64,000 nt of DNA from Hymenobacter sp. YIM 151858-1. GTDB lineage: Bacteria > Bacteroidota > Bacteroidia > Cytophagales > Hymenobacteraceae. A program made the position numbers and the translations under genes. Each line of letters opens with the position of its first letter. Positions within the stretch are counted from its first letter, which is position 1. The stretch is from NCBI RefSeq assembly GCF_025979705.1, contig NZ_CP110136.1:1488001-1552000 (forward strand), read 5' to 3'. Below, in pieces: positions 18,218-25,809 of the stretch. Below the pieces are notes generated by a model. The model was not told where the DNA came from. It ran no database searches and worked only from the letters and a program-made list of their open reading frames with translations.

Positions 18218-18538
18218 ATCGTTCAGCGATTAGGTTCTGGTAGCTTGTACGCGCCGGCCGCATTAGCGTTGGCTTGCTCCTGCCAAACCCTAGGTGCGTT
18301 TACCGATGGCCTGCCTGGCGGAGACCTGACCGGCAGAACCAGAGCCCAATCCCCCGCGTGCAACCATTGCCCAAACCTCGCTGTTGGTGAGGCGCCAATG
18401 CCCGATAACCCAGGGCTGACTAATTTCGGGCCCTGCGCCGGCATTTCCGTTACGGCTGCCGGGCGCTACCCGCTTCTACTTTCAGCTAAGCCGTTCAGCA
18501 TTTGTGCTTTCGGCTGATGCTCCCTTCAAACGCCTTCC
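18218..18538. other. divergent intergenic region, 321 bp
   Basis: Lies between two divergent small genes. The only distinctive signal is a CCCTAGGTGC palindrome (core 18289-18294). No ORF, hairpin or TAnnTTTG box is convincing. Confidence 0.5.
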
Positions 18539-18772
18539 ATGAGTGACAAACCCGATTACCGCAAGCTCTACCACCCCGGCGCGTTCAACGCGTGGCAGTA
18601 CATTGCCTTCACGGGCGTAATCATGAGTCTTGGGGCCCAGTTGGTGCTGTTTTTACTTCAGCAACCGCGCCCGCAGGGTTTTCACTGGCTGTATGTGTGC
18701 TGGGCGGTGTTGTTCGTGCTAGGCTCGCTCAGCAACCTCTACGGCAAGCCCGACGACCATCATCACCACTAA
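18539..18772 (+). CDS. small two-helix membrane protein with His tail
   Basis: A 77-residue protein. After a polar start (MSDKPDYRKLYHPGAF) come two hydrophobic helices (about 22-40 and 50-66) joined by QQPRPQGFHW, and the chain ends in DDHHHH. The ATG is well placed and codon use matches the neighbours. The terminal Asp-Asp-His4 could bind metal, but this is speculation. Family not recognised. Confidence 0.6.
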   Translation: MSDKPDYRKLYHPGAFNAWQYIAFTGVIMSLGAQLVLFLLQQPRPQGFHWLYVCWAVLFVLGSLSNLYGKPDDHHHH

Positions 18773-18774
18773 GC

Positions 18775-18800
18775 GGCGCCTGGGCAGGCAGCCCAGCGCC
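18775..18800 (+). terminator. candidate terminator hairpin
   Basis: A 10-bp GC stem with one bulged C lies directly after the stop of the 77-residue gene. There is no U-tract, so the terminator call is weak. Confidence 0.35.
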
Positions 18801-18827
18801 TGCGCCGTAAAGCATTAGGTGGCAGGC

Positions 18828-18959
18828 TTACCGCAAAAGTGCCAGCAACGCCTGATGGAACTGCTGCGGAGCCCCCAGATGCGGCATGTGGCCCCCTGGG
18901 CCAGCGCCACCAGCTTGCTGCCCTTGCTTTGCGCCGCCGTGCGCCTGCCCTACCTAGGG
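18828..18959 (-). pseudogene. remnant of an alpha/beta-hydrolase C-terminus
   Basis: Minus-strand translation upstream of the TAA at 18828-18830 gives GHMPHLGAPQQFHQALLALL plus R. That is the His-containing C-terminal signature of alpha/beta hydrolases (GHMPHLE-x-P-x-x-F ... LL-x-FL). One frame away, just upstream, is GSKLVALAQG, the strand that normally precedes it, so a frameshift separates the two pieces. No nucleophile region exists because the intact 185-residue gene starts right upstream. It is interpreted as a decayed 3' fragment. Confidence 0.45.
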
Positions 18960-19517
18960 CTATTGCCCGGCCGCGGCGCGCTGCTTCAGGAGCAGCTCAA
19001 TCGTGCGGGTGTCTTCGTCGCTCCACACCACGCTGCGCACGTCGTCGATTTGCAGCACGGAGTGGCCGTCGGGGTCGCCGTACTGGGTAAAGGCCTCCAG
19101 CAGCAGCTCGTCGTCGGTGAGACGCACGATGTAGCCGTAGGGGTCGTTTTCAGACGAGGTAATGAGCTGCACCAGCTGCCGCACCTCCAGGGCGCGCTGC
19201 AGCAAGGCCGGTACCGTCAGGTACGCGTGCTCCAGGCCATCGGGTGCGGCGGCCAGGCCAAAAACGGCGTCGGGGTTGTGCTCCTTAAACTCGATCAGCC
19301 GCACGTACTTATCGTCGAAATGCACCTGCGACACCTCGGCCAAGGTTACGGTGCGCACACTCGTGAGCATGCCCTGGCGCGTAACGGTGCGCATCACCAG
19401 CAGTTCGGGATTAAAGCTGAGCACGTACCCCAGAAACGTGCCGCCGGCGGTTTGTACCGATACCATGCGCCGACTGCGCTGGGCCCGCTGCAGCAAATCA
19501 ACCAATAAAGCTCCCAT
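18960..19517 (-). CDS. hypothetical protein, possible Sm-like N-terminal beta-barrel
   Basis: A 185-residue soluble protein. The first 75 residues alternate short strands (MVSVQTAGGTFLGYVLSFNP, ELLVMRTVTRQ, VRTVTLAEVSQVHFDD, YVRLIEF), which is reminiscent of LSm/Hfq-type small barrels. The second half is acidic (SSENDPYGYIVRLTDDELLL, IDDVRSVVWSDEDT). No family could be named with confidence. ATG at 19517 (MGALLVDLLQRAQR) is preferred over the open extension upstream, which is basic and unstructured. It is followed by the hydrolase remnant on the same strand. Confidence 0.6.
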   Translation of the reverse strand: MGALLVDLLQRAQRSRRMVSVQTAGGTFLGYVLSFNPELLVMRTVTRQGMLTSVRTVTLAEVSQVHFDDKYVRLIEFKEHNPDAVFGLAAAPDGLEHAYLTVPALLQRALEVRQLVQLITSSENDPYGYIVRLTDDELLLEAFTQYGDPDGHSVLQIDDVRSVVWSDEDTRTIELLLKQRAAAGQ

Positions 19518-19654
19518 AGGAAATGGCCGGCCACAGGCCCGCCCGGAGGTAATATGTGTAGTTATGCCCAACCGACCCCGGTTGGCCCGCAGGCCGCGCA
19601 TGGGTGAATTGGAGCGCCAAAATTGCCGAATAAATGGCTACCTGCGGCCAATAG

Positions 19655-20386
19655 CTACGCTTTGCTGGCGAGCCGGTGTACTTCGGCTAACTGCCGGCGC
19701 AGCACCTGCGCGATGTCATCGAGGCGGCGCACCACGGTTTGCTGCACGTCTTCGCTGAAGTAGGCGGCGCCGTTGGTGCGGGCGGCCAGGTAGCGCGCCA
19801 GCGTAGAGGCATCGAGCAGCTGGGTTTGCAACTGGGCCTGGGTTTGCTGCCACTGCTCGGCCAACTCCTGCTGCAACAAAACGCTGCGCACCTCAATGGT
19901 AAGGCTCACGAGTTTGGCCAGGTGCATCAGCAGCTCCTCTTCGCCTGCCGTAAACGCGCGGGGCTCGCGCCCGATAACGCACAGCGTACCAATGTTGTGC
20001 CCGTTGGGCATGCGCAAAGGCGCGCCCGCGTAGGAGCGCAACCCCGCCGACTCGGCCACGGCCGGGTTCACCAGGTTGCAGCGCTCCTGGGTAAGGTCGG
20101 GAAATACCAGGGTGGCCTCTTCGAGCACCGCGGCCGAGCACAGGCTGTCGGCGCGGGGCAGGGTTGCCGGCAGCCCATCCATGCCGCTGTTGGCCTTGAA
20201 ATAAACCTCCTCTTCGTCGATCAGGGAGAGCAGCGAAATCGGTAGGTTAAACAACTGAGCGGTAAGGGCTACGAAGTCGTCAAAAACCTTCTCGTACGTA
20301 GTGTTAAGTATCTGATAATGATAGAGCGTGCGCAAGCGGTCCAGCTCATTATCGGGAATCAGCGAATCGGGTTGTACGTAAGCCAT
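19655..20386 (-). CDS. GAF-domain protein
   Basis: A 243-residue cytoplasmic protein. Residues about 10-165 form a GAF domain of the type found in bacterial signalling proteins: DRLRTLYHYQILNT, FDDFVALTAQLFNLPISLLS, IDEEEVYFKANSGM, DSLCSAAVLEE and RSYAGAPLRMPNGHNIGTLC. The C-terminal 75 residues are a predicted coiled coil (QQELAEQWQQTQAQLQTQLL) and helices. No kinase or cyclase output domain is present, so it may act through a partner. The start is probably ATG at 20386; the open frame reaches 20410. Confidence 0.85.
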   Translation of the reverse strand: MAYVQPDSLIPDNELDRLRTLYHYQILNTTYEKVFDDFVALTAQLFNLPISLLSLIDEEEVYFKANSGMDGLPATLPRADSLCSAAVLEEATLVFPDLTQERCNLVNPAVAESAGLRSYAGAPLRMPNGHNIGTLCVIGREPRAFTAGEEELLMHLAKLVSLTIEVRSVLLQQELAEQWQQTQAQLQTQLLDASTLARYLAARTNGAAYFSEDVQQTVVRRLDDIAQVLRRQLAEVHRLASKA

Positions 20387-20454
20387 CGGAGCAAATTTAA
20401 AGATTGCCATAACACAACCGCAACTTACGTTAGTTCAAACGCGAGCTGTATGGC

Positions 20455-20916
20455 TTAGCGGGCCGGTTGTAACTCCTGCAATACCCGCTTGGCCTCGGCC
20501 ACGTGGTCGGTAGCGCGGCTCATCGAGTTGAAGATGTAGCGCACTTTGCCCGCGGCGTCGATTACGAACGTGACGCGGCCCGGCAACAGGCCCAGCATGG
20601 CCCGGGGCACCTCGTAGAGCTTGCGCACGCGGCCGCCTGCGTCGGCAAGCAGCGGAAAGGGCAGGCGGTGCTTTTGGGTGAACTTCTGGTGCGAGGCTTC
20701 GGAGTCGGAGCTGATGCCGACTACTTCCGCCCCTAGGTCCTGAAAGTCCTGGTACTGGTCGCGGAACGAGCAGGCCTGGGCCGTGCAGCCGGGCGTGTCG
20801 TCTTTGGGGTAGAAATAGAGCACCACGGCCCGGCCCCGTTGGGCACTCAGGGTAAAGTTGGCGCCGTCGGTGGTTTTCAGCGTGAAATCGGGGGCAGCGT
20901 CGCCTATTTGCAACAT
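20455..20916 (-). CDS. bcp: thioredoxin-dependent peroxiredoxin (BCP/PrxQ)
   Basis: A 153-residue thiol peroxidase that reduces H2O2 and organic peroxides with electrons from thioredoxin. The active site reads PKDDTPGCTAQACSF: C44 is the peroxidatic Cys and C49 the resolving Cys, the C-x4-C spacing of alpha-type PrxQ. Thr in TPGC and the downstream Arg (LPGRVTFVID) match the family. ATG at 20916 (MLQIGDAAPDF) gives the standard length. It is monocistronic by spacing. Confidence 0.93.
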   Translation of the reverse strand: MLQIGDAAPDFTLKTTDGANFTLSAQRGRAVVLYFYPKDDTPGCTAQACSFRDQYQDFQDLGAEVVGISSDSEASHQKFTQKHRLPFPLLADAGGRVRKLYEVPRAMLGLLPGRVTFVIDAAGKVRYIFNSMSRATDHVAEAKRVLQELQPAR

Positions 20917-21095
20917 TGTTAAAATCAGTAAATTAGAACAAAATGGCACGCATCTGAAGCGCAACCAGCGGCCTGGCACAATCGCCGGGCACTGGGCTTG
21001 CGTACGTACAACAGGGTTGTAAACCTGGCAACGGCGGCTTTGTTTTTTTGCACGATGCCCCTTCAGTGGATTGTTTGCCTACCAAAGCTGTGCCT

Positions 21096-21527
21096 ATGGC
21101 CCGACCTATACTCCGCCCTTACTTACCGCTGCTGTTGGCCGTGCTCGAGGCCGGCGCCCTGGGCTACGTGCTGCGGGCTTTGTCGCGCTTTATCGGCCTG
21201 AACACCCTGCTGCCTTCCTGGATGGGCGAGGCCATCCACCAAACGGTGCTCCTCACGGCCTTCCTGTTCACGCTGCTGTTCGAGCACCCGCGGCCCACGC
21301 GGCGCATTGCCCTGCTGGCCGCCGCCGTACCTGCTTTGGTTACCGCCTACGATGTGTACATGGCCGTTACGGCGGGCTGGGGCTGGCTGCTGAGCGCCGT
21401 GACGGCGGCAGTTTTTGGCTGCTGCCTATTTCTGGTGATTGACGAGGAAGCCGCCATGCACGCCAGCAACCGCGCCGGCCGCTGGCACCGCCGGGTACTT
21501 AAGCGCCGCAGTTCGCGCAGCATGTAA
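21096..21527 (+). CDS. small polytopic membrane protein, hypothetical
   Basis: A 143-residue protein with four hydrophobic helices (starting MARPILRPYLPLLLAVLEAG) and a basic C-terminal tail (GRWHRRVLKRRSSRSM), consistent with both ends in the cytoplasm. No family motif was recognised. ATG at 21096 is preferred over 21048, whose extra residues are polar. It is convergent with the arsenosugar-type cluster. Confidence 0.6.
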   Translation: MARPILRPYLPLLLAVLEAGALGYVLRALSRFIGLNTLLPSWMGEAIHQTVLLTAFLFTLLFEHPRPTRRIALLAAAVPALVTAYDVYMAVTAGWGWLLSAVTAAVFGCCLFLVIDEEAAMHASNRAGRWHRRVLKRRSSRSM

Positions 21528-21576
21528 GGCAGCGCGCCGGTAGCTGGCTCCTAAGCACTTAAGCCTCCGGCAGCAC

Positions 21577-22194
21577 CTAGGGGCGCTGCTGCCAGGCATG
21601 CCAGTCGGCGGCGGTGTCCACGTCGTGCAGCGGGGGCAGCTGCGCTACTTGCAGCCGGAGGCGGTGGGCAATCTGCAAGGTGTCGCGCAGCACGGTATCG
21701 GTACTCCACCGGATGCCACCGAAGAGCTCGGGCCGTAACTGCCGCATGCCCAGCAGGTAGTAGCCGCCGTCGTGGGCGGGGCCCAGCACTACCTCGTGCG
21801 TGTGCAAAAGGGCAAATGCCTCCTGCAAGTGCCGGGTTTGCAGGCCCGGGCAATCGGTGCCGATGATGACCACCCGCCCGGCGCCCGCGGCAAAGGCCTG
21901 CGTAAAGGCGTGCTCCATCCGCTGCCCTAGGTCGGGTAGCGGGGGCTGCACGCGTTGGGGCCAATCGGGCCACAGCGGGGCGGCGCCCGTGGGCGGCGCG
22001 GCGGCCAGCCACAGCGTACGGCTGCCGGGCAAAGGCTGGGCTACGGCGCGGGTGTGGCTTAGCAGTTGCTGGTAGGCATCGAGGGCGGCGGCATCGCCTA
22101 AGTGGGCGGCCAGCCGGGTTTTTACTTTGCCCAGCTCGGGGTAACGGGCAAACACCAGCAGGTGGTCGGGCGCGGCAGCGGCAGGGGCCATCAT
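21577..22194 (-). CDS. arsenosugar-type glycosyltransferase (TIGR04282/DUF2064)
   Basis: A 205-residue transferase with the GT-A-like motifs LLVFARYPELGKVKTRLA near the N-terminus, VVIIGTDCPGL in the middle, and LGPAHDGGYYLLGM then LHDVDTAADW toward the end. This family (DUF2064, TIGR04282) is commonly encoded beside arsS and proposed to build the glycosyl part of arsenosugars. The ATG at 22194 overlaps the arsS stop codon by one base (TGATG), so the two are translationally coupled. ATG at 22191 is possible too. Confidence 0.85.
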   Translation of the reverse strand: MMAPAAAAPDHLLVFARYPELGKVKTRLAAHLGDAAALDAYQQLLSHTRAVAQPLPGSRTLWLAAAPPTGAAPLWPDWPQRVQPPLPDLGQRMEHAFTQAFAAGAGRVVIIGTDCPGLQTRHLQEAFALLHTHEVVLGPAHDGGYYLLGMRQLRPELFGGIRWSTDTVLRDTLQIAHRLRLQVAQLPPLHDVDTAADWHAWQQRP

Positions 22195-23255
22195 CACACG
22201 GTAGCGCCGCCGCAGCTCGAGCCTGCCCCCGCCGTGCAGCCGTAGCAATGCTGATTAAGCACGATGCTGCGGGCCTGGAGGGCGCCTAGGTCGAAGTCGC
22301 GGATGTGCTGGGGGGCAGCCGCCTCCACCGGCAGCTCCAGCATCTGGTTGAAGTCGCAGTCGTAGAGGTACCCATCCCAGCCTACCGAGAGGGTGCTGCG
22401 GCACATCACGTTGGCGGCCGCGGCCGGGTTGTAGCTCTGCACCAGCTTATCCATGTAGGCGGCGTAGTTGCCGCTTTCCATCAGGTAATCGAGAAATCGG
22501 CTCACGGGCAGGTTGGTAATGGTGAGCAGGTTGTTGAACCCGATGCCGTGCTCGCGCCGCAAGCGTTGCTTGAACTCGCGCTCCAAAGCCTGCTGAGCGC
22601 CAGGCAAAAATGCCCCCGATGGGTTGTACACCAAATCGAGCACCAGCCCGCTTCCCTCCTGCCCGTAGCCCTCGGTGTTCAGCATTTTCAGGGCCCTGAT
22701 GCTCCGCTCGAAAACGCCCTCGCCGCGCTGCGCATCGGTGCGGGCCGCCGAAAAGTGCGGCAGCGACGACACCACCCGCACGCCGTGCTGCCGGTAGAAC
22801 GCGGGCAGGTCGTGGTACTTTGGGTTGGCCACGATGATGGTGAGGTTGCAGCGCACAATCAGCTGCCGACCCAGGGCTGCTACCTGCTCCACCAGCCACC
22901 GGAAATGCGGGTTCATTTCGGGGGCGCCGCCCGTCAGGTCGACCACCTGCATGTCGGGCGCCTGGCGCAGCGCGGCCAAGCACAGCTCCATGGTCTCGCG
23001 CGTCATGATTTCGGTACGGTCGGGGCCGGCATCCACGTGGCAATGCTTGCAGGTTTGGTTGCACATCTTGCCCACGTTCAGCTGCAGGGTGCCGATACCT
23101 AGGGGCCGCAGCGGCAGCAAGCCGGTTTCGCGCAGTTTGCTGGCGAAAGCCGGCCACGCCTGCCCCGCCTGCTGCGCCGCGTTGAGCACAGTAAGCTGGT
23201 AGCTGGTGTCGGCCAGCGGATGCTGTTGGGCTCTTAGACTCAATCGCTGATTCAC
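22194..23255 (-). CDS. arsS: arsenosugar biosynthesis radical SAM protein ArsS
   Basis: Up to 353 residues. The radical SAM cluster motif is CNQTCKHC (C65, C69, C72, counted from the GTG at 23255), followed by DLTGGAPEMNPHFRWL, the GGE-type SAM-binding strand. The C-terminal DUF3641 part has NVMCRSTLSVGWDG, YDCDFNQML and a Cys-rich end (HCYGCTAGAGSSCGG). Family members join a deoxyadenosyl group to dimethylarsinous acid in arsenosugar synthesis. The start is uncertain: GTG at 23255 lies inside an inverted repeat, while TTG at 23243 gives MSLRAQQHPLADT, close to typical ArsS N-termini. No arsM methyltransferase gene is in the window. Confidence 0.9.
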   Translation of the reverse strand: MNQRLSLRAQQHPLADTSYQLTVLNAAQQAGQAWPAFASKLRETGLLPLRPLGIGTLQLNVGKMCNQTCKHCHVDAGPDRTEIMTRETMELCLAALRQAPDMQVVDLTGGAPEMNPHFRWLVEQVAALGRQLIVRCNLTIIVANPKYHDLPAFYRQHGVRVVSSLPHFSAARTDAQRGEGVFERSIRALKMLNTEGYGQEGSGLVLDLVYNPSGAFLPGAQQALEREFKQRLRREHGIGFNNLLTITNLPVSRFLDYLMESGNYAAYMDKLVQSYNPAAAANVMCRSTLSVGWDGYLYDCDFNQMLELPVEAAAPQHIRDFDLGALQARSIVLNQHCYGCTAGAGSSCGGATV

Positions 23256-23280
23256 GCTGATTTACTTGATTTCGCTGATT
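23246..23280 (+). repeat. terminal inverted repeat, left
   Basis: Pattern GCTGATT, 3 nt, GCTGATTTA, 1 nt, TTGATTTCGC, 1 nt, GATT, read left to right. Confidence 0.7.
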
Positions 23281-23370
23281 GACTGCGTAGCCAGGACGGT
23301 TGATAGCCTGCAGTTGATGCCGAATGGCGACCGTGCCGACGCTGGTACCCGGAGGTAGCCGGGCTGCCAC

Positions 23371-23776
23371 CTAGAGATTTGGCTGTGCCGACTTTACGAA
23401 GCGTTTGTACTGCAAGCTTTTGTTTCCGAAGTTGAGCAGCAAGCCCACCTTCAGCTGAAAAGCGCGCAGGTAGTTGATGGTTTGGGCGAAGTGCAGATTG
23501 GTCAGTTCAGAAGTGGCTTTCAGCTCGAACAGCACCTGGCCGTTCACCAAAAAACAACCCAGCGAGTACCGGTGCACACGTTGCGGTAGTACACGGGCTG
23601 CGCAAACTCCTCAGTGTAGGCCAGCCCAACCGCCGTCATTTCGACGGCCAACGCCCGCTGGTAACTGATTTCGGGGAAGCCAGCACCTAGGGCCGCATGC
23701 ACCCGCATGGCGCCCCTAGGTGCTGGCCGGTAAAACCCGAATGCGCGTACCGCTCATCCACCAAGTCATGGCTCAT
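23371..23776 (-). pseudogene. GxxExxY protein (PDDEXK_3 fold), frameshifted
   Basis: Minus-strand translation from ATG 23776 gives MSHDLVDERYAHSGFTGQHL. After a one-base loss near 23712 the next frame reads AMRVHAALGAGFPEISYQRA with the diagnostic G-x-x-E-x-x-Y. It continues through AVGLAYTEEFAQPVYYRN to VVF. A second shift in the A6 run at 23549-23554 leads to LVNGQVLFELKATSEL and LRAFQLKVGLLLNFGNKSL. All parts of the roughly 130-residue family are present, in three frames. It is a recent pseudogene unless the two indels are sequencing errors. The family belongs to the PD-(D/E)XK nuclease superfamily (PF13366). Confidence 0.75.
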
Positions 23777-23827
23777 CAACAGGCGTTCAGCGAGAACAAT
23801 ACTTCAGCGCTAAACAGCCCGACAAAA

Positions 23828-23862
23828 AATCCGCGAAATCAAATAAATCAGCTGTAATCAGC
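23828..23862 (-). repeat. terminal inverted repeat, right
   Basis: Reverse complement of the left repeat at 30 of 35 positions. It begins 3 nt beyond the stop of the AhpD-like gene. Confidence 0.7.
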
Positions 23863-23865
23863 TGT

Positions 23866-24201
23866 TTACATGGTCAGCTCCTTGGCCTTGTTCATCATTT
23901 GCACGCCGTGCACCAGGACCGCCCCGCCCTTGATGGCCGCGGCCACGTGCACGGCTTCCATCATTTGGGCTTCGTCGGCGCCCTTCTGGAGCGAGTCGGA
24001 GGTGTAGGCGTCGATGCAGTACGGGCACTGCACGGCGTGGGCTACCGCTAAGGCAATCAGCGACTTTTCGCGCTCTGTAAGGGCTCCTTCCTTGAAAACC
24101 TCGCCGTAGTAGTCGAAAAACTTGCGGCCCATTTCGGACTGCCACTCGGTGATGTTGCCAAACTTGGCCAGGTCGGCGGGGTTGTAATAGGTCTTTTCCA
24201 T
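23866..24201 (-). CDS. AhpD-like/carboxymuconolactone decarboxylase-family protein of the arsenosugar cluster
   Basis: A 111-residue all-helical protein with the redox motif CPYC (C59, C62) in AVAHAVQCPYCIDAYTSDSL, followed by the conserved acidic and His positions in MMEAVHVAAAI. This is the AhpD-like peroxidase subfamily often found beside arsS (arsenosugar biosynthesis-associated peroxidase-like protein). It may reduce a thiol or arsenic intermediate; the exact role is unproven. ATG at 24201 (MEKTYYNPADLAKF) is the family start. It lies upstream of arsS on the same strand but is now separated by the 617-bp element. Confidence 0.85.
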   Translation of the reverse strand: MEKTYYNPADLAKFGNITEWQSEMGRKFFDYYGEVFKEGALTEREKSLIALAVAHAVQCPYCIDAYTSDSLQKGADEAQMMEAVHVAAAIKGGAVLVHGVQMMNKAKELTM

Positions 24202-24277
24202 AGCTGCGCGAACAAAGGTTTGCGCCGGGCCCATGCGATTGGTCCGGCTACGGGCAAGATAACCGCAAATGCCTCCC

Positions 24278-24820
24278 CTAGGTTAGGCGCCGCACCCGGA
24301 TGTGCACGTGCTGGCCGTCGTCGCGGGTAGTGGGCTGAATCTCAATTTTCTCGGCCTCGTCGAAATAAGTAGCCAGGCCGCGTACAATGCCCACGGCCAA
24401 CGCGCTCATGCGCCGTTGCGACACGTACTCGATTTCCACTTCGGTGCCCGATACACGCCGCACATCGAGCACGGGCGGGGCGTTGTGCTGGTGCTCTTCG
24501 CGTACGCGCTTGTGCATTACGCCCTCGGTGTGCAGCAGCATCTCGAGGGTGCGCCACTCGGGTTGCAGCAGCTTGCCGTACATATACATCAGATCGGGCA
24601 CGAGGTACTCGCCGAATTTTTCCTGCAGTACCTCGGCCGGAATGCCGGTCATTTCCGCGGCCTGGCCCACCAGCGCGTACATATGCTGATCGGGGTACAC
24701 CTCCTTGTAGTCGAACTCGGTGCCCGAGAGCTCCGCGGCCTCCAGCAGCCGTACCCACGTGCTGTGGTCGTATTGGGTTTGTACGTAGCGCTTTAGCAGA
24801 GCGAAAATGGAACCGTGCAT
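24278..24820 (-). CDS. stand-alone H-NOX (heme NO-binding) protein
   Basis: A 180-residue heme-based gas sensor. It starts MHGSIFALLKRYVQTQYD, like family members (MKG-x-I-F-x-x-L), and has the heme-propionate motif Y-x-S-x-R as YVSQR at 132-136. His97 in EMLLHTEG is the likely proximal heme ligand. There is no fused cyclase, kinase or chemoreceptor domain, and no adjacent histidine kinase or diguanylate cyclase gene. Partners are therefore unknown. The stop codon (24278-24280) is the TAG of a CCTAGG palindrome. A terminator separates it from the anti-sigma gene. Confidence 0.88.
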   Translation of the reverse strand: MHGSIFALLKRYVQTQYDHSTWVRLLEAAELSGTEFDYKEVYPDQHMYALVGQAAEMTGIPAEVLQEKFGEYLVPDLMYMYGKLLQPEWRTLEMLLHTEGVMHKRVREEHQHNAPPVLDVRRVSGTEVEIEYVSQRRMSALAVGIVRGLATYFDEAEKIEIQPTTRDDGQHVHIRVRRLT

Positions 24821-24827
24821 AAGAAAA

Positions 24828-24856
24828 AAGCCCCCGGCAGAAAAGGCCAGGGGCTT
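24828..24856 (-). terminator. intrinsic terminator, anti-sigma gene
   Basis: An 11-bp stem with one mismatch (24828-24838 with 24846-24856) is followed on the minus strand by a T-run (plus-strand AAAAAA at 24824-24829). It ends just before the H-NOX start. Confidence 0.8.
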
Positions 24857-24882
24857 GAAGGTACGCAACCTCAACGGTTAAG

Positions 24883-25800
24883 TTATTGCATCTGCCCCAT
24901 CACGGTAAGGGCGGCCAGCGTGGGCTCGGGGCGGCCACCGGCGGGCTCCAGCGTTACGGCAAACGCCTGCGCGTTGATGATGTTTTTCATGCGCTGCAGG
25001 CTGTCGCCGGCGGCGGTGTGCCGGGCCAGCATGCCGGCATCCACGGGCTTGCCCTTGTCGAGGGCCCACAGCTGGTACTGCTTGCCTTCGGGGGCGGGCG
25101 GCAGGTTGTTTACGTCGACGTAAACGGCCTTGGTGGCGGGGTTGAAGTGCACCCGGGCGCGGGCGCCGGGCGCGATTTGCGTGCCCGTCATCACCACCGT
25201 GCGGTAGGTTTCGTCGCGCAGCATGGCCAGCTCGTTGGTGCGGGTTGCCAGTCGCTTTTCCACGGCTTGCGTGGCGGCGGCGTAGCGGGCCTGCTCGCTC
25301 TGGGCAATTACCAGCTGCGACTCGGCCCGCTGCCAACGGTTGTAAAACAGCCAGTTGGCCCCCACGCTCAGCAGCAGCAGCACAGCCGCTGCGGCAGCAA
25401 GCCAGCGGTAGCCTCCGCCGCTTGCGGGGGCGGGCATGGTCCGTACTACGGGCTCGGCGGCGGCCGGTGCGGGGCGTTGAGCCGGCTCCGGTTGCGGGGC
25501 CGACGAAACCGTCATGGTGGGTTGGGGGGCGGCTGCGGGCGGCACGGCGGCTTCGGCCGGGGCCTGCTGCCGTATGGCTTGCTGCCAGCCACCTAGCACC
25601 CGCTCGCGCATGCCGGCGGGCGGCGCTACGGCGTGGGCTTCGGCGTATGCACCAAGCGTTTGCTCAATGCGGCTCAGCTCGGCCCGAATAGCCGGGTGCT
25701 GGGCAGCCAGCTGCTCCACCTCGGCGGCTTCGGCCGGGCTAAGCTGCTGCAGCACGTACAGCTCCAGCTGTCCTGATTCGATGTATTCCTCGATGTTCAC
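24883..25800 (-). CDS. anti-sigma factor (RskA-like)
   Basis: A 305-residue single-pass membrane protein. The N-terminal cytoplasmic domain (MNIEEYIESGQLELYVLQQL, then SPAEAAEVEQLAAQHP) is the sigma-binding zinc-less ASD-type helix bundle. An Ala/Pro-rich linker leads to one membrane helix (WLAAAAAVLLLLSVGANWLF), a coiled segment, and the periplasmic RskA domain (VYVDVNNLPPAPEGKQYQLW, DAGMLARH). It holds the upstream ECF sigma factor inactive until a signal triggers release. It lies 9 nt after the sigma gene in the same operon. Confidence 0.88.
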   Translation of the reverse strand: MNIEEYIESGQLELYVLQQLSPAEAAEVEQLAAQHPAIRAELSRIEQTLGAYAEAHAVAPPAGMRERVLGGWQQAIRQQAPAEAAVPPAAAPQPTMTVSSAPQPEPAQRPAPAAAEPVVRTMPAPASGGGYRWLAAAAAVLLLLSVGANWLFYNRWQRAESQLVIAQSEQARYAAATQAVEKRLATRTNELAMLRDETYRTVVMTGTQIAPGARARVHFNPATKAVYVDVNNLPPAPEGKQYQLWALDKGKPVDAGMLARHTAAGDSLQRMKNIINAQAFAVTLEPAGGRPEPTLAALTVMGQMQ

Positions 25801-25809
25801 TGCTTTGGC

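Larger units (their letters stand above)
23246..23862. mobile_element. candidate inverted-repeat element carrying a GxxExxY gene
   Basis: A 617-bp segment bounded by 35-bp imperfect inverted repeats (23246-23280 and 23828-23862, 30 of 35 matching). It contains only a broken GxxExxY gene. It fills exactly the space between the arsS start and the stop of the AhpD-like gene. Mobility is inferred from this layout; no target-site duplication was established. Confidence 0.5.

Noticed and set aside
20392-20399. TAAATTTG on the minus strand as a -7 box for the GAF gene
   Set aside because: It lies 5 nt before the chosen ATG, too close for a normal leader, and falls in generally AT-rich sequence.
23243-23283. 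Repeated GCTGATT units as a possible CRISPR array
   Set aside because: The units are spaced irregularly by 3-13 nt and form the end of an inverted-repeat element; there are no spacers of constant length and no cas genes.
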